A stretch of DNA of 64,000 nt from Afipia sp. OHSU_II-C1 (GCF_000497575.1 NZ_APJI01000016.1:335654-399653), one strand, 5' to 3'; positions 1 through 9,099 are shown, numbered from the stretch's first letter. Numbers and translations: made by a program. The notes: generated by a model not told the origin, from the letters alone.

Positions 1-704
1 TGATGGAGGTTTTGTATCGAGCCGTCCGCCGCGAGGCGCCGCGCTTGACCCTAGTGGTAACCGGCGCCCAGGGAGGCAGCTGGAGAGGGTTGACGCTTCT
101 CGATCCTGCTCCGTTTCACGACGAGAATGTTCTTTTCTCTTTTCACTATTACGAGCCTCATCTCTTCACACATCAGGGTGTTGAGTCATCGGAGCCGAGG
201 GAGCGGTTCTGGCGCGATATGCAGGCGTTGCCATATCCGGCGATCAGGGGAGAGGAGAGCGCAGCCATCCGGATTGTACAGGATCGGATATCGGCAGATT
301 CGGCATTCTCGGTGGCCGACAAATCCCGGCAATCCATCGCGGCAAAGGCCGCGATCACTGCATACTTTCGCGAAGGATGGAACGCCAAGGTGATCGATGT
401 CGCTTTCGATGCTGTCGCAGCATGGGCTTTGCGGAATGACATCGATACCCGTCGCATTCTGCTCGGTGAGTTTGGCGCGACGCGCAATAATCCGGCGTCG
501 AACTCAGCGGGCGAGAGGGCGAGGGCGGCGTGGCTGCTGGATGTGCGGTGTGCTGCGGAGCGACGGAATTTCCGCTGGTCGATTTGGGAACTCAATGGAA
601 GCGGCGGAATGGCGATCGTTGACCGCGCCGATGAACGCAGGCTGGATCGTACGACGCTGGATGCACTCGGCCTTCAAATTCCAAAGCCTGGCTGCCCGTC
701 ATGA
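1..704 (+). CDS. Glycoside hydrolase family 5 (cellulase-like), 5'-truncated by window edge
   Basis: This is the C-terminal part of a GH5-type endoglucanase/glycosidase, which hydrolyses beta-glycosidic bonds with retention. The visible protein has the strand FSFHYYEPHLF (about residues 46-55 from the first visible Met) and the motif RILLGEFGATRNN, where Glu156 fits the GH5 catalytic nucleophile. The acid/base Asn-Glu motif expected upstream is absent, so the gene almost certainly starts before base 1 and the Met at base 3 is internal. Its stop overlaps the next start (ATGA, 701-704), so the two are translationally coupled. Next to polysaccharide genes it may trim or process an exopolysaccharide; that role is inferred. 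Confidence 0.75.
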   Translation, partial: MEVLYRAVRREAPRLTLVVTGAQGGSWRGLTLLDPAPFHDENVLFSFHYYEPHLFTHQGVESSEPRERFWRDMQALPYPAIRGEESAAIRIVQDRISADSAFSVADKSRQSIAAKAAITAYFREGWNAKVIDVAFDAVAAWALRNDIDTRRILLGEFGATRNNPASNSAGERARAAWLLDVRCAAERRNFRWSIWELNGSGGMAIVDRADERRLDRTTLDALGLQIPKPGCPS

Positions 705-2185
705 TCGAGGTAACAGGCAGGCGTAAGGTGACGATATGGCTTAACCGTGCGCGGTTGTGGCGGTGGCAGCATGAGCTGGTGACGCGTCTTGCGCGGCACC
801 CCGATATCAATCCGGTTGTTCGGTTGGCCGACGGACCGTCGCCGCCTCGCGCGTTCACCCTGCTCCTGATGCTGGAGAAGTTCGCCTTTCGTCTTCACGA
901 CGACCATGCCTGCGATCTTCTTAGTGAGAATGCGTTCGAGCCTTATCTGGAAACGTGGGACGCGACGGACAGTGGTCGTGTGCTGGATTTGACCGGGCAC
1001 GCCCAGAACGGTGCCTTGTCGGATCTCAAGATCTTGTACGATGGAACGGCATCGGATGATGCGGCTTTGCTGGCGGTGCTGGATGCTCGCAGTCCTGCCT
1101 TGACGATTATCGACGGTGAAGGGCGAGCACTCATCGCAGGGCTGCCTGCCGTTGAAGACAAGACGGTGGCGGTGCGGGCGCTTGATACGATTTTCTCGGC
1201 GCTTTTGCAGTTGTGTGTAAAGGCTGTGACTGTGCCGTTGACGGGTGGTGTGCAATCGTTGTCCAGACCGTCAACGGAAAACCCAATGCATTCTGGCCGA
1301 GTGCTGTCGTTTAGCGCAACAGCACTTGCCAGCAAATTGAATGTCCGTATTGCCCGGCTCTGTCATGAAGCGCCGCGGTGGTTTGTTGCGTGGCGGCAGA
1401 TAGATGCAATGGAACCGAGAACATCTTTGCCAGGTGCGGGCGCCTACCATCGATTGGCTGATGACGGCGGGCGGTACTATGCCGATCCTTTTCTGTTCAT
1501 TGCGGATGGGCGGACGCATCTCTTCGTCGAAGAGTTCGACCAGATGTCAGGAAAGGGACTGATCTCGGCATCGGTGTTGGGATCCGGCGGCTTCGAGCGG
1601 CCAAAACCTGTCCTGGAAACGCAATCCCATTTGTCATACCCGCATGTCTTCGCCCATGCCGGTGCAATATGGATGATCCCGGAATCCCTGCAGTCGAGAA
1701 CGGTCGACCTCTATCGCGCCGAGCGCTTTCCGGATCGCTGGGTTCATGAAGCAACTCTGCTGCAAAATGTCGAAGTTTCGGATGCGACTGTCTGCCAGCA
1801 CGGCGGGTTGTGGTGGATGTTCGCGGCGACACGAAGCTGGCGCGGTTCAAACTGGGATACGCTCAGCGTTTTTTGGGCGCCGGAACTGATCGGTCCGTGG
1901 CAACCGCACGCCGGCAATCCGATTCTCCTCGATCATCGTTGCGCCCGCCCGGCGGGCGATTTCTTTCACCACGACGGCGCGCTGTGGCGGCCCGCACAGG
2001 ACTGTTCGGAAGGCTACGGCACGGGTCTGGCGTTCTGCCGTATCGATTTGCTGGACCTGGAGAATGTCCGGCAAAGCGTACAGAAAACCGTACGGGTGCG
2101 GGATGGAGGCGTGAGGCGCGGGCCGCACAGTCTGAATCGTACAAGCACGATCGAAACCATCGATCTTTATGGAGCCTCGGCCTAG
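701..2185 (+). CDS. Glucosamine inositolphosphorylceramide transferase 1 (GINT1) N-terminal-domain-like protein
   Basis: A 494-residue protein coupled by ATGA overlap to the upstream GH5 gene. From about residue 250 it carries the pattern of the GINT1 N-terminal beta-propeller domain: YYADPFLFIADGRTHLFVEE, then LSYPHVFAHAGAIWMIPES, LYRAERFPDRW and LWWMFAATRS, with repeated D/W/G-rich blades also reminiscent of GH43-like folds. The first 230 residues have no motif I can name. Bacterial members occur in surface-polysaccharide clusters, so a role in modifying or recognising a surface glycan is plausible. No signal peptide is visible, so a cytoplasmic location is likely. The biochemical function is not established by the sequence. 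Confidence 0.6.
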   Translation: MIEVTGRRKVTIWLNRARLWRWQHELVTRLARHPDINPVVRLADGPSPPRAFTLLLMLEKFAFRLHDDHACDLLSENAFEPYLETWDATDSGRVLDLTGHAQNGALSDLKILYDGTASDDAALLAVLDARSPALTIIDGEGRALIAGLPAVEDKTVAVRALDTIFSALLQLCVKAVTVPLTGGVQSLSRPSTENPMHSGRVLSFSATALASKLNVRIARLCHEAPRWFVAWRQIDAMEPRTSLPGAGAYHRLADDGGRYYADPFLFIADGRTHLFVEEFDQMSGKGLISASVLGSGGFERPKPVLETQSHLSYPHVFAHAGAIWMIPESLQSRTVDLYRAERFPDRWVHEATLLQNVEVSDATVCQHGGLWWMFAATRSWRGSNWDTLSVFWAPELIGPWQPHAGNPILLDHRCARPAGDFFHHDGALWRPAQDCSEGYGTGLAFCRIDLLDLENVRQSVQKTVRVRDGGVRRGPHSLNRTSTIETIDLYGASA

Positions 2186-2368
2186 CCGATACGTGCTCTG
2201 GGGCAGCGATCAGACGGCCAGCCGGACCCGGTCCTTCAAGCAATATTAACCATAACCGGGCCAAAGTGCTTACAAGCTCGATGTGTTGGTTCGGGTGACC
2301 TTGTTGCGTTCAGGCAGTCCCATGCGTATGCGGTCAAGTCCGTCGTTCTCGATGCGCTCAGCAGGTGC

Positions 2369-4402
2369 ATGCGCATGGCAATGACAATCGACATGCGCGA
2401 GGCGCCGTCCGCGGTCATCGATTTCCGGGGCCTTGCGACTGCCTTTGGCCGCCGCAAGAAGCTTATCGCCGCCATCACCGGCATATGTACGTTGCTGGCG
2501 CTGGTGATCGCTCTTTTCATGACCCCCAGATATGTCTCGCAGATCAAGATCTTGATCGATCCGCGCGGGCTCCAAATTCTTCCAAATGATCTCAGTCCGG
2601 CTGCGGCGTCTGCCGATGCAACGTTCGCAGTGGTCGAGAGCCAGGTCCAGGTCATCACCTCGACCGAAGTGCTTGAGAAGGTCATTGCCAAACTCAACCT
2701 GATCAGCGATCCGGAGTTTGTTGCGGGTGATGGCGGGGACTCGGCAGTATCTTCGTCTGAGGGTGATGCGCGCACCAGAGCCGTACTCCGCACGCTGCGC
2801 AAACGGATCGATGTTCGCCGCCCGGATCGCACATTTGTTCTCGATGTTTCGGTGTGGACGTCGTCTTCGCCAGAGAAGTCGAAGCGAATCGCAGATGCAA
2901 TTGCCCAGGCCTATCTCGAAGTGCAACTGCAGATGCAAACCGAGGCTGCGAGCCGCACGGCGAAAGCTCTGGAATCTCGTTTGAGCACGTTGCGTCAGAA
3001 CCTGACGAATGCGGAGAAACAGGTCGAAACCTATCGCATTCAGAACAACCTGGTCGGCGGGCAGGGAAATCTCCTGAGCGAGCGCGAACTGACCGATCTG
3101 ACCAACCAGCTTTCCGCGCAGAGGATTCGCGGCGCCGAACTGCTGGCCCGGATGGAGATTCTGCGCAAGCGCAACGCGAATAACCCGCCGATCGACACAA
3201 TTGCCGAGGCGCTTCAGTCCCAGACCATGTTCGATTTGCGTGCGCGTTACGCTGAAGCCAAGAAGGCCGAAACTGACAGCGCTGTATCGCTTGGTCCGCT
3301 GCATCCTGCAGTTATCACGGCTCGTGCGCAGGTTAAGCAGATTCGCGAACTCATCGATGTCGAACTCGCGCGAATTCAGCGGAGTCTTGAAACCGAGTAT
3401 CAGCGGACAAAATCGGTTGAAGGCGAACTCAACCGGCAGATTATCGCGGCACGGCAGGTTTCGGCGTCGGGACAACCGCCTGTTCAGAAATTGAAGGATC
3501 TTGAGAACGACGTCGCGGCGCAGCGCGTTGTGTATGAAACGTTGCAGCGCCGCGCCAAGGAAGTCCGCGAAGAGGGAATGCTGGATCGGACAAATTCCCG
3601 CGTTATTTCCCCGGCGGCCATCCAGCCGGCCCAATACGTTGTTCCCCGAACTCTGGTTGTCGGAGGCGGGCTTGTGATCGGACTGCTTGCGGGAGTTTTC
3701 GCCGCGGCGTTCCTCAACCAGTTTGAGGGCGGCAGGGATGAAGACAGGTCCCTGCACGAGCGCAGCGAGATATTCAATCTGGCGACCGTGTCCCGTAAGG
3801 CGGTTTTGGCGGCAAGCCGCGCTGCTTCGAATGAAAAGTCCATTCATGTCGATGGACTTGGCGAACTGCCGGGCATACTCACGCAGGCTTTGGAGAAGTC
3901 ACCCGGCGCGATCTTGATCGTCGGAGCCGATGGTCCGGCTGCAAGCAGCGCATTCACATTGGCGCTGGCGAAACAGTTCGCCGAGCGCGGCATGCGTGCC
4001 CTGACTGTCGACGCAACCGAGACCAGGCAGATTTCAAAGCTGCTTGGCCTGGAAGGCAGGCCGGGTTTTTTCGACGCGATGCGAACCCCGGTTGCCTTGG
4101 ATCAGCTTGAAGTTGAAGTCGGCGAGCTTCGCGTCCTTCCTGCCGGCGTGCGTGGCAGCCAGGAGGCTTTGCCCCAGACTGCGTTGTCGACGCAGAACGG
4201 CTGTGCCCTTGCCTACAACGGAACAACGCTGATCGACGGGGGAGCCATCGACGGTCAGGACTTCGCGTCCCTTCTTTCCGTGGTGGGAATTATTCTGGTT
4301 GTGGTCGACGCCGGCAAAACCTCGCACCGCAAGGTTTCGAGTGCCCTTCAAACAATGAACCCTTACCAGACGCGTCTGGTCGCCACAGTGATGCAAACCT
4401 AG
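2369..4402 (+). CDS. Polysaccharide chain-length determinant, Wzc/GumC-like, with degenerate kinase domain
   Basis: A 677-residue inner-membrane protein of the polysaccharide co-polymerase family. TM1 lies at about residues 32-51 after a basic stretch (FGRRKK). The Wzz-type periplasmic region follows (YVSQIKILIDPRG), then long coiled coil with heptads (about 190-400), TM2 at about 428-447, and a cytoplasmic BY-kinase-like domain. In that domain the Walker A position reads IVGADGPAASS instead of a GKS/T loop, Walker A' reads LTVDATETRQ, Walker B is weak, and there is no C-terminal Tyr cluster. It probably controls chain length or export but not by tyrosine autophosphorylation. Several in-frame ATGs lie at 2369-2393 and no strong Shine-Dalgarno decides between them. 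Confidence 0.75.
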   Translation: MRMAMTIDMREAPSAVIDFRGLATAFGRRKKLIAAITGICTLLALVIALFMTPRYVSQIKILIDPRGLQILPNDLSPAAASADATFAVVESQVQVITSTEVLEKVIAKLNLISDPEFVAGDGGDSAVSSSEGDARTRAVLRTLRKRIDVRRPDRTFVLDVSVWTSSSPEKSKRIADAIAQAYLEVQLQMQTEAASRTAKALESRLSTLRQNLTNAEKQVETYRIQNNLVGGQGNLLSERELTDLTNQLSAQRIRGAELLARMEILRKRNANNPPIDTIAEALQSQTMFDLRARYAEAKKAETDSAVSLGPLHPAVITARAQVKQIRELIDVELARIQRSLETEYQRTKSVEGELNRQIIAARQVSASGQPPVQKLKDLENDVAAQRVVYETLQRRAKEVREEGMLDRTNSRVISPAAIQPAQYVVPRTLVVGGGLVIGLLAGVFAAAFLNQFEGGRDEDRSLHERSEIFNLATVSRKAVLAASRAASNEKSIHVDGLGELPGILTQALEKSPGAILIVGADGPAASSAFTLALAKQFAERGMRALTVDATETRQISKLLGLEGRPGFFDAMRTPVALDQLEVEVGELRVLPAGVRGSQEALPQTALSTQNGCALAYNGTTLIDGGAIDGQDFASLLSVVGIILVVVDAGKTSHRKVSSALQTMNPYQTRLVATVMQT

Positions 4403-4408
4403 CCGCAA

Positions 4409-5110
4409 TTACGCGGTACCCAGCGGCCAATCGGACAGGACCGTAAAGTTGGACGTCGTATCGCTTTGGCGCAACAGCGCCAGGCGATCAACTGATACCG
4501 ATTGAAAATCCAGCGCCACAAAACGCTTCTGCAAGGCAGTCAGAATTTTCGCGCGCGGCTCGGGGGAGAGAGAACCCGTCAGCGTCATATGAAAGCGAAA
4601 GTCCTCGAACACATAGGGATAGCCCCAGCGATCCAGGTGCATAACCTGCACGTCGGTTAGCGCGGACACGTTGCGCCGTTCGCGGTCCTCGGGTGTCAGC
4701 GGTGCGCGGAAGTCGTCGAAGGCCGTGACGCAATCAGCGGCAAGTTTTTGCAGGTCGGGGCAAGGGTCGCGCGGTACAATGGCGACGAAGCTCCCGATGG
4801 AGCGAACAACAGGCGTGATCCGGGGGATGACACGCGACTTGCGCGAAAATTCCTCCATGGCTCCGGCAAGCTCGTCTTCAGTCTTGCCGGAGCGGAGGTT
4901 TATGGGAGCCTTCAGCGTGGCGTGAAAGCCGTATTTGCGCGGATCGGCCGTGAGTTGTTTCCAGCCTTCGATTTCCGCTTCGATGCCGTCGGCGAAGGGC
5001 AGCGGCTTGCCTGTATACGCATCGTACCCGAGCAGGTCCGCGCCGAAGCGATAAAGTGCACCTTGCGCTGAAGGTACAAAGTAGATGGCGTAGCGGGGAT
5101 ATCGCGGCAT
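4409..5110 (-). CDS. DUF1045 2H-phosphoesterase, phosphonate metabolism protein
   Basis: A 233-residue protein of the 2H phosphoesterase superfamily. It has the two hallmark H-x-T motifs, HATLKAP (near residue 64) and HMTLTG (near residue 174), whose histidines form the catalytic pair for cyclic phosphodiester opening. The family is known from C-P lyase operons. It is the last gene of a minus-strand phn unit, 23 bases after the PhnM paralogue. No phnP (cyclic phosphoribose phosphodiesterase) is present in this window, so it is the natural candidate to open 5-phosphoribosyl 1,2-cyclic phosphate. That substrate is inferred from context. It converges with the upstream polysaccharide gene, leaving only 6 bases between stops. 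Confidence 0.85.
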   Translation of the reverse strand: MPRYPRYAIYFVPSAQGALYRFGADLLGYDAYTGKPLPFADGIEAEIEGWKQLTADPRKYGFHATLKAPINLRSGKTEDELAGAMEEFSRKSRVIPRITPVVRSIGSFVAIVPRDPCPDLQKLAADCVTAFDDFRAPLTPEDRERRNVSALTDVQVMHLDRWGYPYVFEDFRFHMTLTGSLSPEPRAKILTALQKRFVALDFQSVSVDRLALLRQSDTTSNFTVLSDWPLGTA

Positions 5111-5133
5111 GGAAGTCCTGAGTAACCGCTCGC

Positions 5134-6324
5134 TCAGGCCGGTTCAACCCTACGTAATGCGGGTATAGCCGACAAAATCCGCTCAGGTTCGGTGAGGTGA
5201 ACCACGCGCCCGCCGGTCACTGCCGCGACCACGCGCGGCCTGAGCGGTTCCCGCGCATCGACGAGGATGACGTCGGCCCGCTTTCCGGCAGCGATCTGCC
5301 CGCGATCGTGCAAGCCTGTTGCGGCCGCAGGAGCACCGGAGATCAGCGCCCAAGCTTGCTGGAGTGGGAGGATGCTGTCCGCGGCCAGCAGGAAAGCCGC
5401 ATGCAGGGGGGCCGGATAGTAATAGTCCGAGGCCAGAATAGAGCAGAGACCCTTGCTCACCATATCCGCTGCGCTGGTCCACCCTGTATGGCTGCCGCCA
5501 CGCACAACATTCGGCGCACCAAACACCGTGAAATCGCCGCTCTCGATGGCCGAGCGCGCCGTCTCTTCGTTGATCGGGAATTCCGCGATATCGATGCCCA
5601 GCTCGCGGAAGCCATAGCGCTGCTCCGGTGATTCATCATCGTGCGACAGTAATGGAACGCCATGGTCCCGGGCGATCGAGGCGAGCCTTGCAATCGAGGC
5701 TGGAACGTCGCCCGCCCTGGCCATCACCCGCTCGACCAGTTTGTCGAATTCGCTTTCGCTGAGCCCGGAGCGCTCCACCATGCGAGCGCGCTTCTTCGGA
5801 TTGCTCATCGACGCGGCGGTCATATGCATATGGTCATTGAAGGCAAGCAGGTCGACGCGTCCGGCGGCCAGCCATTCGGCGATGGTGGGCTCGGCGTCGA
5901 GGTTGAATGTCTCCTGCCGCAGATGAAAGCGCGTGTCGGCAGCAAGCCGAGGCTGCATGTCTTCGATGGCATTGAGCAGGCGGTGTGCGTTCTCGGTTCC
6001 GCGCAGGCCGGGCTCCCACGACCATGTGGTGGCATGGAAGACGGTGGTGATGCCGTTCGCAATCGCCTGACGGTCGCTGTCGACCAATGCCATATCGATC
6101 GGAAAATCGACGCCGGGACGGGGCATCATCTGGCGTTCAAAAGCGTCGCCGTGCATATCGACGATACCGGGCAGAGCGATCAGGCCATCGCTGTTGAGGC
6201 GGACGGAAGCCGATCCGCTGCGGGACGAGACTTCCGCAATCCTCCCATCTGCAACATGAATGGATGCATCGATGAGATCGCTTCCGATCAGTGCTTCGCC
6301 GCCTTCAATCAGTACATCCATCAT
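5134..6324 (-). CDS. phnM: PhnM-family amidohydrolase, divergent paralogue
   Basis: A roughly 396-residue metal-dependent amidohydrolase of the PhnM type (alpha-D-ribose 1-methylphosphonate 5-triphosphate diphosphatase). Visible features are [14 protein letters not shown] (metal-binding strand 1), [29 protein letters not shown], the family signature [10 protein letters not shown], and [15 protein letters not shown]. The start is taken at 6324 because ATG there overlaps the TGA of the upstream hexapeptide gene; the open frame extends further but no coupling supports it. The window has a second, more canonical PhnM at 16287-17444, and the first metal motif differs (HGDAFER here, HTDHLEA there), so the two may have split substrates. 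Confidence 0.82.
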   Translation of the reverse strand: MMDVLIEGGEALIGSDLIDASIHVADGRIAEVSSRSGSASVRLNSDGLIALPGIVDMHGDAFERQMMPRPGVDFPIDMALVDSDRQAIANGITTVFHATTWSWEPGLRGTENAHRLLNAIEDMQPRLAADTRFHLRQETFNLDAEPTIAEWLAAGRVDLLAFNDHMHMTAASMSNPKKRARMVERSGLSESEFDKLVERVMARAGDVPASIARLASIARDHGVPLLSHDDESPEQRYGFRELGIDIAEFPINEETARSAIESGDFTVFGAPNVVRGGSHTGWTSAADMVSKGLCSILASDYYYPAPLHAAFLLAADSILPLQQAWALISGAPAAATGLHDRGQIAAGKRADVILVDAREPLRPRVVAAVTGGRVVHLTEPERILSAIPALRRVEPA

Positions 6325-6980
6325 GTGCCAACTGCCTTCAATGTTTGATCCACTGATGCGACGCATCGGTATTTCTCGACAAAGCCTTCAACCGGGAGAT
6401 TTCTGAAATCGGGCAACGCGGTCCTCAACCGTTCGTGCGGCCAATCCCACCATGACAGCGCTATCAGTTCATCCGCGATACGTTCTGAAAATCGCCGCCG
6501 GATCGGCTTTGCCGGGTTTCCGCCAACGATCGTATAAGCCGGGACATCCTTGGTGACGACGGCTCCGGCCGCGATCACAGCTCCGGTGCCGATGTTCCGG
6601 CCCGGCAGTACAATGGCGCCGTGTCCGATCCAGACATCGTGACCGAACGCCACGTGATGACCGCGCCGCCAGGCAAAGAATTCTGACTCATCGGATTCGC
6701 CGGGGAAATAGGCGCTGGCGCGATAAGAAAAGTGCGCCTGCGATGCGCGATGCATTGGATGATTGCCGGGGTTGATCCTCGTCATCGCCGCGATAGAGCA
6801 AAACTTTCCAATGGTGGCGTACGCGATCTGACTGTCATTCACGACGTAGGAATAGTCGCCGAGCGTGACCTCGTGCAGAACGGTACGGGCGCCAATCTCG
6901 CAATAGGCTCCAGCGCTGCTGTCATGCAGCCGCGCAGTCGGATCGATGAGGGGGACAGCGGATAATATCTTGCCGGCCAT
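6321..6980 (-). CDS. Left-handed beta-helix acyltransferase of phosphonate operons
   Basis: A hexapeptide-repeat (LbetaH) acetyltransferase of about 219 residues, from the DapD/GlmU/chloramphenicol-acetyltransferase superfamily. The repeats span [20 protein letters not shown] through [20 protein letters not shown] and [10 protein letters not shown], with the loop [12 protein letters not shown] typical of xenobiotic acetyltransferases. The start at 6980 (MAGKIL) fits the family; upstream in-frame sequence is Cys/Arg-rich and unlike coding. The stop overlaps the next phnM start by ATGA. A hexapeptide transferase is a recurrent C-P lyase neighbour. It may acetylate an aminoalkylphosphonate, replacing PhnO, but the acceptor is unknown. 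Confidence 0.8.
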   Translation of the reverse strand: MAGKILSAVPLIDPTARLHDSSAGAYCEIGARTVLHEVTLGDYSYVVNDSQIAYATIGKFCSIAAMTRINPGNHPMHRASQAHFSYRASAYFPGESDESEFFAWRRGHHVAFGHDVWIGHGAIVLPGRNIGTGAVIAAGAVVTKDVPAYTIVGGNPAKPIRRRFSERIADELIALSWWDWPHERLRTALPDFRNLPVEGFVEKYRCVASVDQTLKAVGT

Positions 6981-7071
6981 GAATGAAGTTCTCGATACGG
7001 GTGTTGCGCGCGGCGATGTTCGGTGCACTTGGCGAGGACAACATCTCTTCATGACGTTTCGTGACGACATC

Positions 7072-7089
7072 GTGAAAGTTGGATGACAT
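7072..7089 (-). promoter_or_regulatory. Candidate Pho box for the minus-strand phn unit
   Basis: On the minus strand the 18 bases read ATGTCATCCAACTTTCAC. By eye this matches about 13 of 18 positions of the PhoB consensus (two TGTCA-like repeats 11 bp apart). It lies about 92 bp upstream of the hexapeptide transferase start at 6980. This is a motif match only. Confidence 0.4.
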
Positions 7090-7145
7090 TGGCTTTTCGT
7101 CACAGCATTTTCTATTTCCGGGTAGAGCGTCTGCCACAGGCGTGA

Positions 7146-7163
7146 ATGTCACACAACTGTAGG
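7146..7163 (+). promoter_or_regulatory. Candidate Pho box for phnCDE
   Basis: The plus strand reads ATGTCACACAACTGTAGG: a good first TGTCA half and a weaker second half (TGTAG) at the expected 11-bp spacing. It sits 47 bp upstream of the phnC start, in the gap shared with the divergent hexapeptide gene. It is weaker than the site at 11655. Confidence 0.35.
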
Positions 7164-7209
7164 AAACCCACGCTAGCGAGGTGAGAGGATATTCAGACGG
7201 AGTCGGCGC

Positions 7210-8022
7210 ATGCTTGAGGTGGACGGATTAACGTGCCGGTTTGGCGCGAAGACGGCCGTCGATAATGCCTCTTTCTCGATTGAACCGGGATGCTTCGTTG
7301 GCGTGATCGGTCGTTCAGGAGCCGGAAAATCGACGCTGCTGCGTATGATCAATCGGCTGGAGAAGCCGACCGGCGGGCGCATTCTGTTCGAGGGCGTTGA
7401 TGTAACCGCCCTGCAGGGACGCGATTTGCGTCGCTGGCGTGCACGCTCGGCGATGATCTTCCAGCAGTTCAACCTGGTTGGGCGGCTGGATGTTCTGACC
7501 AATGTTCTGATGGGGCGGCTTGCGGGCGTGCCGCAGTGGCGGTCGCTGATCCAGCTCTGGCCGGAGGATGACAAGGCCATTGCGATTTCCGCGCTCGAGC
7601 AGTTTGACATGATGCCGATGGCCGCGCAGCGCGCCGATCAGCTTTCCGGCGGTCAGCAGCAGCGCGTGGCGATCGCCCGTGCACTGGTCCAGCAACCCGA
7701 CATTATTCTGGCGGACGAGCCGATCGCGTCGCTTGATCCGCGCAACACGCGGATCGTGATGGACGCGCTGCTGCGCATCAACAAGCATTTCGGTATCACC
7801 GTAATATGTAATCTCCACTCGCTCGATCTGGCGCGGACATATTGTGATCGCCTGATTGGCATGTCTGCGGGCCGCGTGGTCTTTGATGGCGCTCCTGCCG
7901 CGCTCACAGATACGATCGCGCGCGAGCTCTACGACCTTGAGGCCGGCGAGGTGATGGATGAGGCTCCGAACTTTGCGCCTGGAACACTGGCGCCGGCTTT
8001 CCCGGCCGCCGCTGTTGCATGA
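7210..8022 (+). CDS. phnC: Phosphonate ABC transporter ATP-binding protein
   Basis: A 270-residue ABC ATPase that powers phosphonate import with PhnD and PhnE. Walker A is GRSGAGKST, the Q-loop follows [15 protein letters not shown], the ABC signature is LSGGQQQR and Walker B is [13 protein letters not shown], all at usual spacing. The length is typical of PhnC. The start ATG has GGAG about 9 bases upstream. It heads phnC-phnD-phnE-phnE2 and is divergent from the hexapeptide/PhnM/DUF1045 unit. A candidate Pho box precedes it. Confidence 0.95.
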   Translation: MLEVDGLTCRFGAKTAVDNASFSIEPGCFVGVIGRSGAGKSTLLRMINRLEKPTGGRILFEGVDVTALQGRDLRRWRARSAMIFQQFNLVGRLDVLTNVLMGRLAGVPQWRSLIQLWPEDDKAIAISALEQFDMMPMAAQRADQLSGGQQQRVAIARALVQQPDIILADEPIASLDPRNTRIVMDALLRINKHFGITVICNLHSLDLARTYCDRLIGMSAGRVVFDGAPAALTDTIARELYDLEAGEVMDEAPNFAPGTLAPAFPAAAVA

Positions 8023-8121
8023 GCGTGCCAGTGTCGTGAAGCAGTCTTCGGACTGCGTCATGATTTGAGTCACCGAATTCGACCCTGAACCCCTTCGATA
8101 ATCGACCACACAGAGGATACC

Positions 8122-9060
8122 ATGATCAATCGCCGTATCGTCATTGCGGGCGCCGCCGCGCTCGCCCTCAGCGCCACAGCAGCGTCTGCTCAGGACTGGA
8201 AGACCAAGTATCCTGAGCTGACGTTCGCCGTTGTGCCAGCCGAGAACGCATCGGGCGTGACGGAGCGCTGGGCGCCATTCATTTCCTATCTGAGCAAGGA
8301 ACTCGGCGTTAAAGTGAATCTCCGTATCGCCAACGACTACGCGGCGGTGATTGAGGGGCAGCGAACCGGAACTATCCACATTGCGAGTTACGGCTCGGCA
8401 TCGTTTGCTCGCGCGCGTCTGACCGGGGTGCATACCGATGCGTTCGCCCATGATCGCAACATCGACGGCACTACCGGCTATTACTCCATGTTCTTCGTTC
8501 TGGCTAAGGGCCCTTACAAGAGCATCGACGATCTGAAGGGAAAGAATCTCGGTCTGGTCGATCCGAATTCCACTTCCGGCAACAACGTTCCGCGCTTTGA
8601 GCTGAACAAGATGCAGATCACCGATGCGGAATCATATTTCGGCAAGGTGGTGTTCACCGGCAGTCACGAGAATGCGCTCCTGGCGCTCTCGCAAGGGACC
8701 GTCGATGTTGCCGCCAACCAGTGGACGGCCGATAACGACTCGACCCTTGCACAAATGCTGACCAAAGGCATGCTCAAGAATGCAGACGGTTCGGCGATGA
8801 AGAAGGAAGATTTCCGCATCGTTCACAAGTCGGCACCTATTCTGAACGGCCCATACGCCGTTCTGACCGACATGCCGGCCGATCTGAAGGCAGGCATCGA
8901 GAAGGCCTTCTTTGAAGCTCCCACCAAGGACAAGGTGGCTTTTGATCGGCTGTCCGACGGACAGAAGAAGGACTTTGCGCCGGCCACCACCAAGGATTGG
9001 GATGGCATGATCGAACTGATCAAGTTCGTCGACAGCCTTCGCAAAAAGAAGGCATCCTGA
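8122..9060 (+). CDS. phnD: Phosphonate ABC transporter substrate-binding protein
   Basis: A 312-residue periplasmic binding protein. The N-terminus has an Arg-Arg start, a hydrophobic core and an Ala-x-Ala cleavage region (ALALSATAASAQ, about residues 12-23). Mature features fit the PhnD/SsuA family, including TERWAPFISYLSKELGVKV and the phosphonate-binding segment GLVDPNSTSGNNVP with Ser/Thr-rich ligand loops. It lies 99 bases after phnC and is followed by a hairpin at 9066-9099 before phnE, consistent with higher expression of the binding protein than of the permeases. Confidence 0.93.
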   Translation: MINRRIVIAGAAALALSATAASAQDWKTKYPELTFAVVPAENASGVTERWAPFISYLSKELGVKVNLRIANDYAAVIEGQRTGTIHIASYGSASFARARLTGVHTDAFAHDRNIDGTTGYYSMFFVLAKGPYKSIDDLKGKNLGLVDPNSTSGNNVPRFELNKMQITDAESYFGKVVFTGSHENALLALSQGTVDVAANQWTADNDSTLAQMLTKGMLKNADGSAMKKEDFRIVHKSAPILNGPYAVLTDMPADLKAGIEKAFFEAPTKDKVAFDRLSDGQKKDFAPATTKDWDGMIELIKFVDSLRKKKAS

Positions 9061-9065
9061 CTGAC

Positions 9066-9099
9066 GAAGGGCCGGGCGGACCTACCTGTTCGGCCCTTC
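9066..9099 (+). terminator. Hairpin between phnD and phnE (attenuator-like)
   Basis: A perfect 9-bp stem, GAAGGGCCG pairing with CGGCCCTTC across a 16-base loop, followed by CTCTTTC rather than a clean U-run. It lies 6 bases after the phnD stop. It is likely a partial terminator or mRNA-stabilising stem that sets the ratio of phnD to phnE. Confidence 0.5.

Noticed and set aside
2270..3847. 525-codon minus-strand open frame opposite the chain-length protein
   Set aside because: Arg/Asn-rich, no domains; the plus strand has two membrane segments and family motifs.
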